Shown here piece by piece: positions 1-10,540 of a DNA stretch of 64,000 nt. Source of the DNA: Hedera helix. Its lineage: Eukaryota; Streptophyta; Magnoliopsida; Apiales; Araliaceae. Made by a program: the position numbers and the translations under genes. The stretch is taken from assembly GCA_947179155.2 (NCBI GenBank), contig OX359275.1, positions 5,521,501 to 5,585,500 of the forward strand. The letters run 5' to 3'. The first letter of the stretch is position 1; each line of letters starts with the position of its first letter. The notes under the pieces are model-generated. The model did no database searches. It was not told the DNA's origin and was given only the letters and a program-made list of their open reading frames with translations.

Positions 1-1259
1 ACTCTTTGTACTCAAATTCTATTAAATTGTGGGAATAACCTTACGGAGTGGATTGCCGCCTGTTGGTGAATAACCCTTTGTATTAATTTCCTTCACCTTT
101 TGTTAATCAAACCTGCTACGGTAAGGGATATTATTTTCTTTCATACTCCTAAATCGAAATTTATTATGGAACTATTGCTTCTATAATTCCTGTAAATATT
201 ATATGTTCCATAATAGTTGAACTTCATTATTTCAACTGAACCTTCCTATTTACGTGAACCTTTCTATTGAATTGTAACCGTTATTCTGAACTGTGGATCT
301 TGAATATCATTTTTAAATTTCACTCCACATCATGTTGACAATTTGGACATTATTTGAATCTGTACAAAGTAAACTTCCGATACTTATTGTTATCCTATTT
401 CTTCTGTTCATCATTTATATCATTCTAATCATCCAAAAATCAAGCTGTTGTGAATATCTGTGGCCGGGGGCACAGATGTGATATATTTGTTGAACAGATG
501 ATAGGTTAAAGGCGATATAATAGGTTAAAGGCGATACATCTGTTCGGTGTCTTTTATGGCACGTGGTGAATGTTCTCTTTGGCCCGTAGTGCAAAGATGA
601 ACTGTTGTTTGGTATGATTATGACCAAAGGCTGAATCTGGTATAATCATGACCGTTGGTGCTATATTGAATATCTTTGGCCCGTAGTACAAAGATGAACT
701 GTTGATGTGCATGATTATGATCAGGAACTGTGAATTTGTATTATCTTGACTAATGATATTTCAGATGATAAAAGTTGATGATGTTTTTCCTAAAAAGAGA
801 ACCGAGTGGACATTATAGTCTGCATTATTCTTCTAATAGATTACTCATTCCGCTGCTATTATTGATCTGAACGTAACTGCAGTTTTTGATATAAACCTTG
901 TAGTCTATTGTATTCTATCAAGAACTCAACTGTTGAAGACTAATGATAATTTATTCGTCATTATCTTAGTCATGATATTCTTTACTGGGCTATTTGAGCT
1001 CACCCTTTCTTTTGTTCCATTGTTTTTCAACAGGAGATGAAAACATAACAGGGTCTAGCCGGGGAATGGAGTGAGGGTCCGAGGAATAGTTATCATAGTC
1101 TTCACGTTTTGTAAAATAGTGTGGCAATAATAGTGAAGACTTAGTTGTGTATTATTATACACTGTATTGTTGTACGTTGTGCTTTGTTGTAATAATTTTG
1201 TTGTAGTCTTTTGACGACTCAAGTTTGGGCTGTGTGGGCCCAGATTTGGGGGCGTCACA
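1..1259 (+). mobile_element. 3' part of an LTR (Ty3/gypsy-type), left end outside the window
   Basis: The segment ends in TTTGGGGGCGTCACA, the same kind of terminus as the LTRs ending at 4301 and 55408. At 985-1033 it carries a version of the GAGCTC / pyrimidine-rich / CAG block that recurs in the other LTRs of this window. It directly abuts an LTR of another family at 1260 that lacks its first ~770 bp, so it is probably the right edge of an element inserted into that LTR. No coding potential is seen. Confidence 0.55.
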
Positions 1260-1573
1260 TCCCACAACCTTGGTGATGTTGGTTAGTTCATTTGCAAGAA
1301 TTCTAGAGAGAAAAATAGAGAGCATTTGAGAGAAAAATAGAAGAAACACTTAAGTATTGAGTGATATAGCTAGAGGTTGAGCTTGGTGGATGATATAAAG
1401 CTTCACTACATACTTTGGTAGGAGAAGAAGAAGAACCTTCAAATCACAAATGTTTAAAAGTGCTCTAAACTCCTTCTTATTTCATTTTTAGGGCCTAGAA
1501 CGATTTTGAACAGTTAAAATCTATTTTTAACCGATCAAAACTCGTTTTGATGGTCTAGATGTATTTAACTATG

Positions 1574-1575
<2 letters not shown>

Positions 1576-1629
<54 letters not shown>
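1576..1629. repeat. (TA)n microsatellite inside LTR
   Basis: About 27 TA units without interruption. The equivalent position in the Tekay LTRs (near 31610-31630) has only a few TA units, so the tract expanded in this copy. Confidence 0.9.
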
Positions 1630-1633
<4 letters not shown>

Positions 1634-2280
1634 AGCTCTATGTGTTTATAACATGATTTGGTATGTGAGAAATGCATAAAAGTTGTAGAAATATTCATAA
1701 CACGTTTTACCGGTAAAACCCTAACGATACATGTTATGTTTAATGTTGTATTTTGAAATGTACAAATCGGAAATTGGATTTTTATGTCTAGAAAGCTAGA
1801 TCTATGAGTTTTAAAGAAAAACCCTTTTTGAACCTTTCAAAAATATTGAATAACAAAGAAGTTATAGCTTTAACCACAAAAGATGTCGTTTTTAAACTCT
1901 AAGTGGTTCGATTCATAAATTTCGTGTAAAACGTTTTAAAAAATGTGATTGAACCATGGAATATTGTAAAACAAGAAGTTACAAGGTTAACAAAACCGAG
2001 TTTGTGTCATTTGGACATATAGATCACATTTTATTCAAGTTTGAACCAATAAAACCAATGATTTGTGAAGTTAGTTTTCACCTTATCTTTGTGAGCAGTT
2101 TTTAGTCTAGTTACGTTTGAAATTTGGATTTGTGATCTAAAGAAAAATTGTAGAGGGGGAAATTATGATGAGAATGGACTCAAGAATCACCCCAAAATGT
2201 TTTAAAATGAAGAAGTTATGGCTGTCGGAGTGGCTGGAGGTCGGACAACCCATTTTAGGGTTTTTGATTTCTGCTTTGAA

Positions 2281-2322
2281 AGCCCCGGCGCACAAAATAG
2301 CGTATGTTGAGCGCTGGGGCAT
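2281..2322. repeat. GC-rich inverted repeat within LTR
   Basis: GCCCCGGCGC pairs with GCGCTGGGGC across a ~20-base loop. It lies where the Tekay LTRs carry a different GC-rich palindrome (31105-31120), next to the A/T hairpin array. Confidence 0.6.
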
Positions 2323-2469
2323 TCAAAACAGTAGGTGAAAATTGTCTGGGTCGGTTCGGGTCAGGTTTTATTGGAAAATTTAAGTATAACTAAGTGTAAA
2401 ATGAAGGTATTTGTGTATTGAACCAATATATGAAATTTATTTGTAATTAATGGGTAGCAAAATGTTTAA

Positions 2470-3090
2470 AATAAAGATTAATGTTAACACCATTAAAAAG
2501 TTAACTATTGGTGTTGTTTAAAGATTTTTATTAAAATATTATTAAACAATTAATAATATTAGTATATGATTAAAAAGTTATTAAATGATGAATAACATTA
2601 CCAATTGGTTAAAATATTATTAAATGGTTAATAATATTAGTAAGAGATTAAAATATTATTAAATGGGTAATAATATTAATAAGTCAATAAAATATTATTA
2701 AATAATTAATAATATTAATAATTAGTTAAAATATTATTAAATGAATAATAATATTAGAAAAGCAATAAAATATTATTAATAAGTAATAATATTATATAAT
2801 GAATAAAATATTATTAAATAATTGATAATATTAATAAAGTAATAAAATATTATTAAATGATTAATAATATTAGATAATGAATAAAATATTATTAAATAGT
2901 TAATAATATTAGATAATTAATAAAATATTATTAAATGACTAATAATATTATAAGGTTGTTAATATATTATTAAATGATTAATAATATAAGAAGATTAATA
3001 AGGTATTATTAGATGGTTGATAATACTATAAGACTAATAAAATATTATTAAATTATTAATAATATTAGATAAGTGTCTGGACTATATTAA
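2470..3090. repeat. Array of A/T inverted repeats (AATATTATTAA / TTAATAATATT)
   Basis: Some 15-20 imperfect copies of a unit of about 30-60 bases in which AATATTATTAA is followed closely by TTAATAATATT, so each unit can fold on itself. The same array occupies 30060-30890 and 39850-40680 in the Tekay LTRs. Confidence 0.85.
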
Positions 3091-4301
3091 ATAATTAATA
3101 TAAGTTATTTGTGTTCGGAATATTATCAAGTAGTGATAATATTTTCTAGTGATTGTATACCCGTAATTATATAATTATGCGGTTCGTAAGAGTTATAAAG
3201 GTTGTTATACTAATGTGTATATGATACTAATTTAAGATCAAACTGGTTTAATTGTTAGGTCCGTTATTGGTTAGCCGTAGACGACGCACGAGGCAAGTTT
3301 TCTACACCTTAACTTGTATTTATTGTTGCAATTATTCTTCAACCTTATTTATATTGAGCTATTCAAATCATTGTTGAGCAAATTCTACACTCGTAGTTAT
3401 TTGACAGAACTTAAAGTGGATTAATTATCTAAAATTATTCCACCTCATTATTTGTTATTGTATTCGCACATAGTGCTTTTGCAACTGTATAGTTCAGTAA
3501 TTCACGAACTGTTTAAGAACGTCTAAGCTAATTGTTTTGGCTAGACAAAATGCTTGTTTAAATTCATCTAATTGAATATTATAAAAGCTTATCCAAACCA
3601 TTGGCTGATGCGGATTCTTATAGTAAGACTGAGAAAGAACAACCCTAGTTAAAGGGGATTTTTATATTGTCGGGTAACCGAATTTGCGTACGAAATCTAA
3701 ATGTTATGCATATACATAGGACATGAGAGGATTGATCCCCTCAAGTGTCCCGTTATTTTTAACAAGGTGTCAGTCATTGTATGTCTGTTCTACCTTAGTA
3801 GCAGTTCACGGTCATTAAAGACCACTCAGCAGTAAAGAGTCAATCAATTCTCTTATTGAACATTGCTTCTTGATATCTTTCATAATTGTTAGTGAAAACC
3901 TTGAAATTATTTCCCTTCATCATGATATATCTTATGTTGTTGTTTATAAACTTGCTGAGCCATTTAGTTGCTCAGTCTTACTATATCATGACTATATTTC
4001 AGCTAAGCCCGACTGCTCTAAGTCAGACAAAGGCAAGGGGAAAGCGAATGCGTAGTTTAGTAAATGAATGCTAGTTTAAATTACTGTTATGTAATTATTT
4101 TGTGAATTTTTTGTATTTCCCTTAAGATATGTAATGATTAAGATTAAGGTTAATAGACATTGGGAAGTGTAGCCTTTTGATAAGGAACCTTTTGTATTAT
4201 TCCGCGTAGTTTGAATACAATTTATGTATTTCATTGTTGTTAAGTATTGTACAGTGAGAACCAAACCTAAGGTTAAAGAACCCGGATTTGGGATCGTCAC
4301 A

Positions 4302-4530
4302 ATCATTAGTAGAAGTATCATCTGTACACTCTATACCCAAACGACGAAGTATAGTCTTATCAACCATACTCTACAATACCTTATGATCAACAGACGGTTG
4401 CGGTGAGGAATAAGATATACTCAGAGGCACTATAGGAGGAGGACCAAGCAAGTCTTGTGCACGATATCCGGAAAAATTGAGTATCTTATTTTTTTTAGTC
4501 CCGCCAGTTACAAACATCCAAGTGAAGGTA
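4302..4530 (-). other. Unassigned reading-frame remnant beside LTR
   Basis: On the minus strand a frame reads ...GGTKKNKILNFSGYRAQD..., then continues through a TAG after DHKVL into ...SMVDKTILRRLGIE... up to the LTR edge at 4301. The composition looks coding rather than random. It lies downstream of the APETALA2-like exons on the same strand and could be a 3' remnant of that locus, but I do not recognise AP2 sequence in it. It may belong to another element. Confidence 0.25.
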
Positions 4531-4901
4531 AAGATATAAATTATGGTTACATGCAAATTTATATATTATATATTCATCATATACTAATGTTGTAGAAATA
4601 CCATAGGAAAAAGAAACATAAAACAAATTTCTAAAATAGTCTGAGAAAGTTCTGTATGGGGAAAAAGTTGAAGTGTGAGGTATTAATGTGGCAAAGCGAA
4701 AACTATGATAAACTGTAACTATACAAGTATGCTTTATCAGCTAAGGGGGTCCTGAATCTTGTGTGAGCCTTAGATAAAATATTATGGATGTGATACGAAA
4801 TATAATATGTTTGACCATAATATAGAAATAAAAAACGCCTATAAAAATGTAGCCTAGCAATTTATTTATGTTAATGATAAGAAAAATAAACAAAAGATCA
4901 C

Positions 4902-5018
4902 CTCGTAGTTTGGTGGGAAACTAGAATAAATGTCAGGCCATGTCTGTAGGTACTTTGATACCATCGTTAGAGCATAGGGAGTTTTTCCACCCATAAGAGT
5001 AGAAGCAAAGCTCTCAAC
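4902..5018 (-). pseudogene. AP2-like late exon remnant (39 codons, open)
   Basis: A 117-base exon between a good acceptor (TATCTATCAG) and a donor (GTGATC) on the minus strand. It encodes VESFASTLMGGKTPYALTMV and ends in ...TWPDIYSSFPPNYE. The ...W...YP.F.PNYE ending resembles the exon after the LDLNL exon in euAP2 genes, as far as I recall. It is open throughout; the assignment depends mainly on position. Confidence 0.55.
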
Positions 5019-5272
5019 CTGATAGATATAAGAAAATTAGAACATAGGAATGGGGACATTAAAGGTCAATCAATTTTGATTGAATTTACATAAAACTTGG
5101 CACGGGTAAATGTCATAGGCCATATACGTTCAAAAAAGTCTAAATGAACACCTTAATGTAGACATATGATATGAAGTAATAAAGTTTTGTCAATGCGTAA
5201 GACTAAAGAAAATGAAAATCTTAAACCATCTAAGGTATTCAAAGAAAGATATTTAATGGAAGAAGCATATAC

Positions 5273-5399
5273 CTTTGTTCTTTTTCCATCAACCAATCAA
5301 TAAGCTGCATCAGGGACGTGCAAACTTCTATTATTATCATTCCCCTTTTGACCTCTAAAAGGGTGAGAAATCCAGAGGTTCAGATCGAGATTATGCTAT
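5273..5399 (-). pseudogene. AP2-like C-terminal exon remnant (HNLDLNLWIS)
   Basis: It is bounded by an acceptor (TGCAAACAG) and a donor (GTATAT) on the minus strand. It encodes SHNLDLNLWISHPFRGQKG, matching the LDLNL motif (EAR-like repression motif) that follows repeat 2 in euAP2 proteins. An in-frame TGA interrupts the end of the exon after DAAY. Confidence 0.65.
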
Positions 5400-6475
5400 C
5401 TGTTTGCACCCATAAAGTAGACACAAATTAAATCTTGGTCCAGTACATGTTGCAAGAGTATTTGCAAGTATTATAAGAACTAATTAGCGACTGGGCAACA
5501 TCATGCAAAAAACAGAGTTTTCTACATGCGCAGGGATTAGAAGAAAGAAATTCAGTATTTTAAGGTCTTATAAACATAAAATAATCATGTAGCATATATG
5601 TTATAATATAATGGTAAAATATATCCCACTAAAAACATATACTCATAGTTGAAAGGTAGTATCTTTTATGAATGAACAAGTAGTTAAAGATAAAATAATT
5701 AAGCTGCCAAACCCCAGGGTAAGTTTCAACAACCATGTAATTTAAAGTGTGAAGAAGAACCTCATAGAATCAAGAAAATAACTGTGATTAGTAACCATAT
5801 ATAAGGGACCAATAGCTATTTGAACCTCATTAATGTTAGTTCATGGGCAAATTATGGTGCTGTTGTAATTTTTTATTTCTAATAAGTGCGTACTGTTGTA
5901 ACTTGTACTTTTCAAAGATGATATATGCTCTTGTTCAGGAAACATTTGTAGTTTAATTCTAATGCTCAACCAGCATAAGATCAGTCATCACATACTTCAA
6001 ACTGACTGGTCATGATCATAATTAATAAGTAGAATAATTGCAAGTCCACAAGACAAAACAATGTAAAAAAAAAATAAAAAAAAAATCAAAGTAAACATTA
6101 GCTGACATCACACATTAAATCCATTAATCCAGATACCTACTTACAAGGGTAAAAAACAAGAAGGTAAAGGAGAAATAAAAAATTAATTATTTTCTATCCA
6201 ATTGCACCATTCTAACAAATTCAGATTAAACTATTTTGAATAATAGCTCGACTCATTAAACTAATTAAAGATGGTAGCTAGATTGCAGCACTAAAAAGGA
6301 TCCTAGAGAATACTTTATATTTATTAAGTACCTAGCAAAATGAACAAATTATTTGATAAAGCCACATAGTCCAAGGTTTTTTTCTTTCAATAATCCAATA
6401 GCTCAAAATCCAAATTAAAAATGGTAAATGTATAGCCTATCGAGTTATTTGACTTACATAATTCTTTCTCACAAA

Positions 6476-9400
6476 GCAATTGCGAGAATCCGAATTTTTA
6501 GAATTTCTTTAATAAAATTAAATAAGAATTTAATTGATAAAAATTATCAAGGTTGTTAAATTAATTATTATTTTATGTGATTTAAGGTATGTGATGGGAT
6601 TTAATGGGTAAATTAAATATGTACAGAGATGGTGATGATTTGTGTTGATTTAAAATAATTGGAAAGTAAATAAATTGTTTAAAAATAATTTATGAAGAAT
6701 AAGAGAAATTTCTTGTAAAGGCAATAAAAATTATTATGGAAATACGAAAATTATATTTAAATGGTGTTATGTGGTAATGTGAAATATATGATTTAGATAT
6801 GTATATATATATACATTTGTATATATATAAATGTGCATGTTTAATTGATAATTATAAATTTTATTAATTATGGAAATTAAGGGATTAATAATTAAATTAA
6901 TCCAAAAATTTATAAAAAGTTAATGAGGAAGTTAGTAAAATTAGAAATATTGATCAATAATTATGGTGGAAGTTTGGAAATTAATAAAGAAGAAAAGTAA
7001 TTATATAAATTATATAATAATAAATTATATAATTTATATAAGGAAATTAAAGTGAAATATGAGGAAAAATTATATAATTTATATAAGAAGATTAAATTGA
7101 GTAAGGTTGGAAGAAAATTTTATAAATTATATTTTGTGTAAAATGGAAATTATATAAGAATAAGGTAATTATATAAATTATATAATAATAATTTATATAA
7201 GGAAAGTTAGTGTAAATTGTAAAGAAATGAAAATAAACGAGAAAAATGAATGTTTTAAGTTATTAAAAATTATGGTTAGGTAGAATAGAATTTTTATGAC
7301 TTTTATGAGGAATAATATTTTAGAAACGTGAACATGTTGGTGTAACATGTTGTCCAAGTAACGAAGTGAAAAATGATGAAAAATAAATTTTATAAGTTAT
7401 ATGAATTATTTTATGAATTTTGAAGGTATAAATTACCTCATATAATTACATGCATGTTATTATGCGTGTACAAAATTTGTCAAATAAAGTACCCAAAAAG
7501 GGTCTAAATATTAATTATAAATCATATTATGATTTTTGGTGAATTAAAATAAATATTTTATATTTATTATATAAAATATTTATTACACGAAATGGTTACG
7601 TAATGTATTAAAATAAAATTGCGTGCTTGATTTGGAACTTACGAGAAAGAATTAAGTCGGTTGCATGCGTATAAGTCGGTGGTTTTTTTTTTTAAAAAAG
7701 AAAAAAGAGAAGAAAAGCCAAAGTGGTTGGGTCTTTGGTTATAAAAGATAAAGGAAGAAGAAAAGTAGCAAAAAAAATAAAAACACACTCTCTCTCTAAT
7801 TATATTACACCCGAAGCCACCCACCATGCCACCACCGGAAAATATGGCCACCAAGAGAGAGGAAATAGTTGATGCCATCTAGAGGAGGAAGAACAAGCTT
7901 AAAGGAAAGGATTTTTAGAAGGTATAAATTAATTTATTTGATTTAATTATGTATTTATGAGGATAAATTATTGTGGTGAAAAATTAGTAAATAATTAGAA
8001 TAATTATTTTAGATAACTTTGGGATGTATGTTGGTGAATTATATGATGTTTAGAATATTTATGTGGTGAAAATTTGGATTAAATTATGTTGGGTGGCTAC
8101 TTTTACGGCTGGAAGAGGAAGAAGAAAAATTATGGTTGCCCACGCAATGCGCGGCGGCCTAATTTTTTTTCGGACGCGGGATTAAAACGACGCCGTTTGG
8201 GGCGCGGAAGAACGGGCTGCGCCATGCGCGGCTGAGTTTCGTTGCCGACTGAGCCAAACGACGTCGTTTGGCTGGCAGGAGGACGCTGCGCGCAATGCGC
8301 GGTGGTCGGTCACGCGGTGAAATGACGATTTTGCCCCTGACCTTTTCAGGTAATACCCGGCGTGTCCTAGACGCGCGGAAATTATGAAAATGCCCCTAGA
8401 CTTTCCGAAAAATTCCAGTTATGTCCCTAAGGCTGCGGAAATTACCAAAATGCCCCCAGAAGTAATTTTTAATTGAAATAAAGGTTTAAAAATTATTTAA
8501 AAATTATGGAAAATTATAGAAAAATACTAAAAATATAGAAATGATGTTTGCGCATTAAATTTAATATTTTTGTAAAAATATTAAATATTGGAGATTAATA
8601 TGTAAATATTTTAAATATTAATCTAATGAGTTTAAAATTTAGAAAATGAATAAATGAAAATTCGGACAACCGAATACGCTAAAATTTATCCGATAAGCCG
8701 GGTTGTCCGTATCGGATGTGTTTGATATTAAGTTATATTAATATTTTATGGGACGAGGTTAATATAATTAACCATATTATTTAATAATTGACCCGGTACC
8801 CTAAAATAAATCGACGGGTATGGTTAATTACATTATAGATGATATTAATTAAGTAAATTAATATCATAAAGAGATGAATAATTATTATTTGATTATTTTA
8901 TGATCATAGGTTATACGAGAAGCATTATAGAATGGGTAATCATTAGTTCTTTAATACATGCAAGTTCTTCAATCCTTTAATGTTAAATGTTGTCTGTTAT
9001 GATATGTTAATACTTATTTAAATGCATATATATTATGTGTTATGTGATCTGTGGTAATATGACAACTATGTGTACTTTGTGCAATGATGTGAGATATATT
9101 GCTATAGTAGAAGCACAAACACATGATGTATGACACACACCGAGCATGTTAATGTATGTGCTACGTGAAGTATAAACTGTTGAACTTGTTGAGCCGTTGT
9201 ACTCATTACTTGCTTAATATACATTTTGCAGGAAAGAAATAAATTTCAAGAATATCGGATTATGTTAGAGATGAATTTCCTAGAAGGTAGAAAACGTGAC
9301 TGTTATTATATTTTTAATATTATAAATCAATGTGAATAAATTTGCCAAGTTATTTTGTTATGCTATATGTACAGATAAGTTAGATCTGAATATGATGAGT

Positions 9401-9797
9401 ATAGTTTAAGCTGTGAACTGTAAATGTTCAACATAAATTTTATGATAGAGACTATTATATATCTGATGATGAATCATGAAACAAAGAATAATTGCATGGA
9501 TATGAATGATATTAAAATTTGAATGCCGAGCTTTATGATACAAGAAAGAGAAGAATAAGTAAAGGTTGCGATCCAGGGACTATGATCCAGATGTAAGGAT
9601 TTTAAATATCCAAATATTTTAATACAATGATTGAGAAAAAGAAAAATTTATATAGAAAAAATTCGAAAATTGATGATTTTAAAATCAGTTAATGGATTAA
9701 AGAAGATGAGCATAGATTTATTAAAGAAGAAGATGAGCATAGATTTATGAAATTTAAGGGTATAAAGTTGGTCGAATTTCGTGGTCGTTACAGCAAT
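6476..9797 (+). mobile_element. Solo LTR (6481-9792) with GCAAT target-site duplication
   Basis: The LTR starts TGCGAGAATCC at 6481 and ends GGTCGTTACA at 9792, and is flanked by GCAAT at 6476-6480 and 9793-9797. No internal region, PBS or PPT remains, so it is the product of LTR-LTR recombination. The GAGC / CTC / GCAG block at 9185-9232 is the one seen in other LTRs. Orientation is taken from that block. Its insertion separates two groups of AP2-like exons. A/T-rich hairpins occupy 6960-7220 and a GC-rich island 8130-8400. Confidence 0.85.
8130..8400. repeat. GC-rich island with palindromes inside solo LTR
   Basis: It contains AAACGACGCCGTTT (8185-8198), a perfect 22-base palindrome at 8252-8273 centred on ACGACGTCGT, and three copies of CAATGCGCGG/CCATGCGCGG. 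The surrounding 3 kb is very A/T-rich. The same two motif types recur in the Tat-like LTRs near 42970-43105 and 47060-47200. Confidence 0.75.
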
Positions 9798-9833
9798 CGA
9801 CCTATATCACAGTAAAAAAAAATAAACTCTCAC

Positions 9834-9863
9834 CTCGCTACAATATGAGCAGTGTCAAATCCA
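9834..9863 (-). pseudogene. AP2-like micro-exon (GFDTAHIVAR) with lost acceptor
   Basis: The minus strand encodes GFDTAHIVAR, the counterpart of GFDTAHAAAR in AP2 repeat 1, and ends at a good donor (GTGAGA). The upstream intron end reads TTTTTTATA rather than ending in AG, so the 3' splice site is lost. Confidence 0.75.
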
Positions 9864-9995
9864 TATAAAAAATAAAAGCAAGACAAAATTACAAACAGAA
9901 CACCAACAATCCGCGTAATTCTTCCTAATTAATCCCTCTCCAATAAATTTGGAAATGAATTGCACTAAAACAAGGCAAATAAATCAACTGCTTAC

Positions 9996-10021
9996 CCAAA
10001 TAAACTTGTTTCCCACCATCT
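9996..10021 (-). pseudogene. AP2-like micro-exon (26 nt, DGGKQVYLG)
   Basis: The segment is flanked by a minus-strand acceptor (TTTGTGCAG) and donor (GTAAGC). It encodes DGGKQVYLG, the counterpart of DCGKQVYLG in AP2 repeat 1; I recall a micro-exon of this size in euAP2 genes. The first base is A; joined to exon 1, which ends TG, it would give a stop where a Trp is expected. Confidence 0.75.
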
Positions 10022-10249
10022 CTGCACAAATCATAAAAACACACAAAAAATGCAATGAACATCATATGAACAAAATTTACAAAATTAAACCATAATCTAA
10101 ATTTTGATCATATACTTGGGCATTCCATTCAACATATATTACATATATGCACATATGTAATCTAAATCTCATCACAAGCATAATCCTCTGTATATACAAA
10201 CATTATGATATATAATCTCGATCAAAAAATATATACAACTAATTTATAC

Positions 10250-10540
10250 CAGAGATGTGATTTTCATCGACCAGTTCTCCAATAAAACATAATGCCACGA
10301 TACTGCGAGCTTCGAGACCTGGGACCTCTCCGACTTTTCCTCACCTGCGACTGAGGCGGTGGTGGTTTCTGATCCTAAAAATTTTTCACCTGATTATCAG
10401 GTGCCGACTCTAGAACCAATAGATTCAACCACTACAGCCGGTAAAGGATATAATTTGAGGAGAGGGACCAAAAAATTACCGCAGCAAGTAGAACCACCTT
10501 CTTCAATTTGGGACTAGGGCTAGAGCTAAGGCCCTCCTAA
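10250..10540 (-). pseudogene. AP2-like exon 1 remnant (start of AP2 repeat 1)
   Basis: The minus strand reads PPPPQSQVRKSRRGPRSRSS followed by QYRGIMFYWRTGR, a stop (TGA at 10264-10266) and KSHLW, ending at a GT donor (GTATAA). The KKSRRGPRSRSSQYRG pattern is diagnostic of AP2 repeat 1 in euAP2 proteins. The stop occupies the place of a conserved Trp. A TAG lies upstream in the same frame, just before DQKPPPP. The upper boundary at 10540 is approximate, because the N-terminal part is too decayed to place a start codon. Confidence 0.8.

Larger units (their letters stand above)
1260..4301 (+). mobile_element. LTR fragment, diverged relative of the Tekay-type LTR
   Basis: This is recognisably the same LTR family as 28834-32686 and 38625-42479, in the opposite orientation. 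Shared landmarks in the same order are the GAGAGCATTTGAGAG segment, the TTAACCGATCAAAA segment, the A/T hairpin array, the GAGC/GCTC block at 3951-4003 and the terminal GGATTTGGGATCGTCACA. It corresponds to roughly the last 3.05 kb of the 3.85-kb LTR; the first part would lie left of the element ending at 1259. Its sequence differs clearly from the young copy, so it is older. Flank 4302-4306 is ATCAT; the matching left flank is not in the window. Confidence 0.7.
4902..10540 (-). pseudogene. APETALA2-like (euAP2) transcription factor pseudogene, split by a solo LTR
   Basis: Five exon remnants are in the right order for a plant euAP2 gene: the start of AP2 repeat 1 (10250-10540), two micro-exons (9996-10021 and 9834-9863), a C-terminal exon with HNLDLNLWIS (5273-5399) and a following exon (4902-5018). 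Intact family members are nuclear DNA-binding proteins with two AP2 domains that control floral identity and timing. Here the rest of repeat 1 and all of repeat 2 were not found. Exon 1 has in-frame stops, exon 2 appears to create a stop across its junction, the splice acceptor of exon 3 is missing, and a 3.3-kb solo LTR lies between exons 3 and 4. The sense changes are mostly G-to-A or C-to-T. No intact product is possible; the assignment rests on the repeat 1 sequence and micro-exon sizes. Confidence 0.8.

Noticed and set aside
10250..10540. A plus-strand frame (SPDYQVPTLEPIDSTTT ... GYNLRRGTKKLP) that looks protein-like
   Set aside because: The minus strand of the same DNA encodes the diagnostic AP2 repeat 1 sequence, which explains the segment; the plus frame is its antisense.
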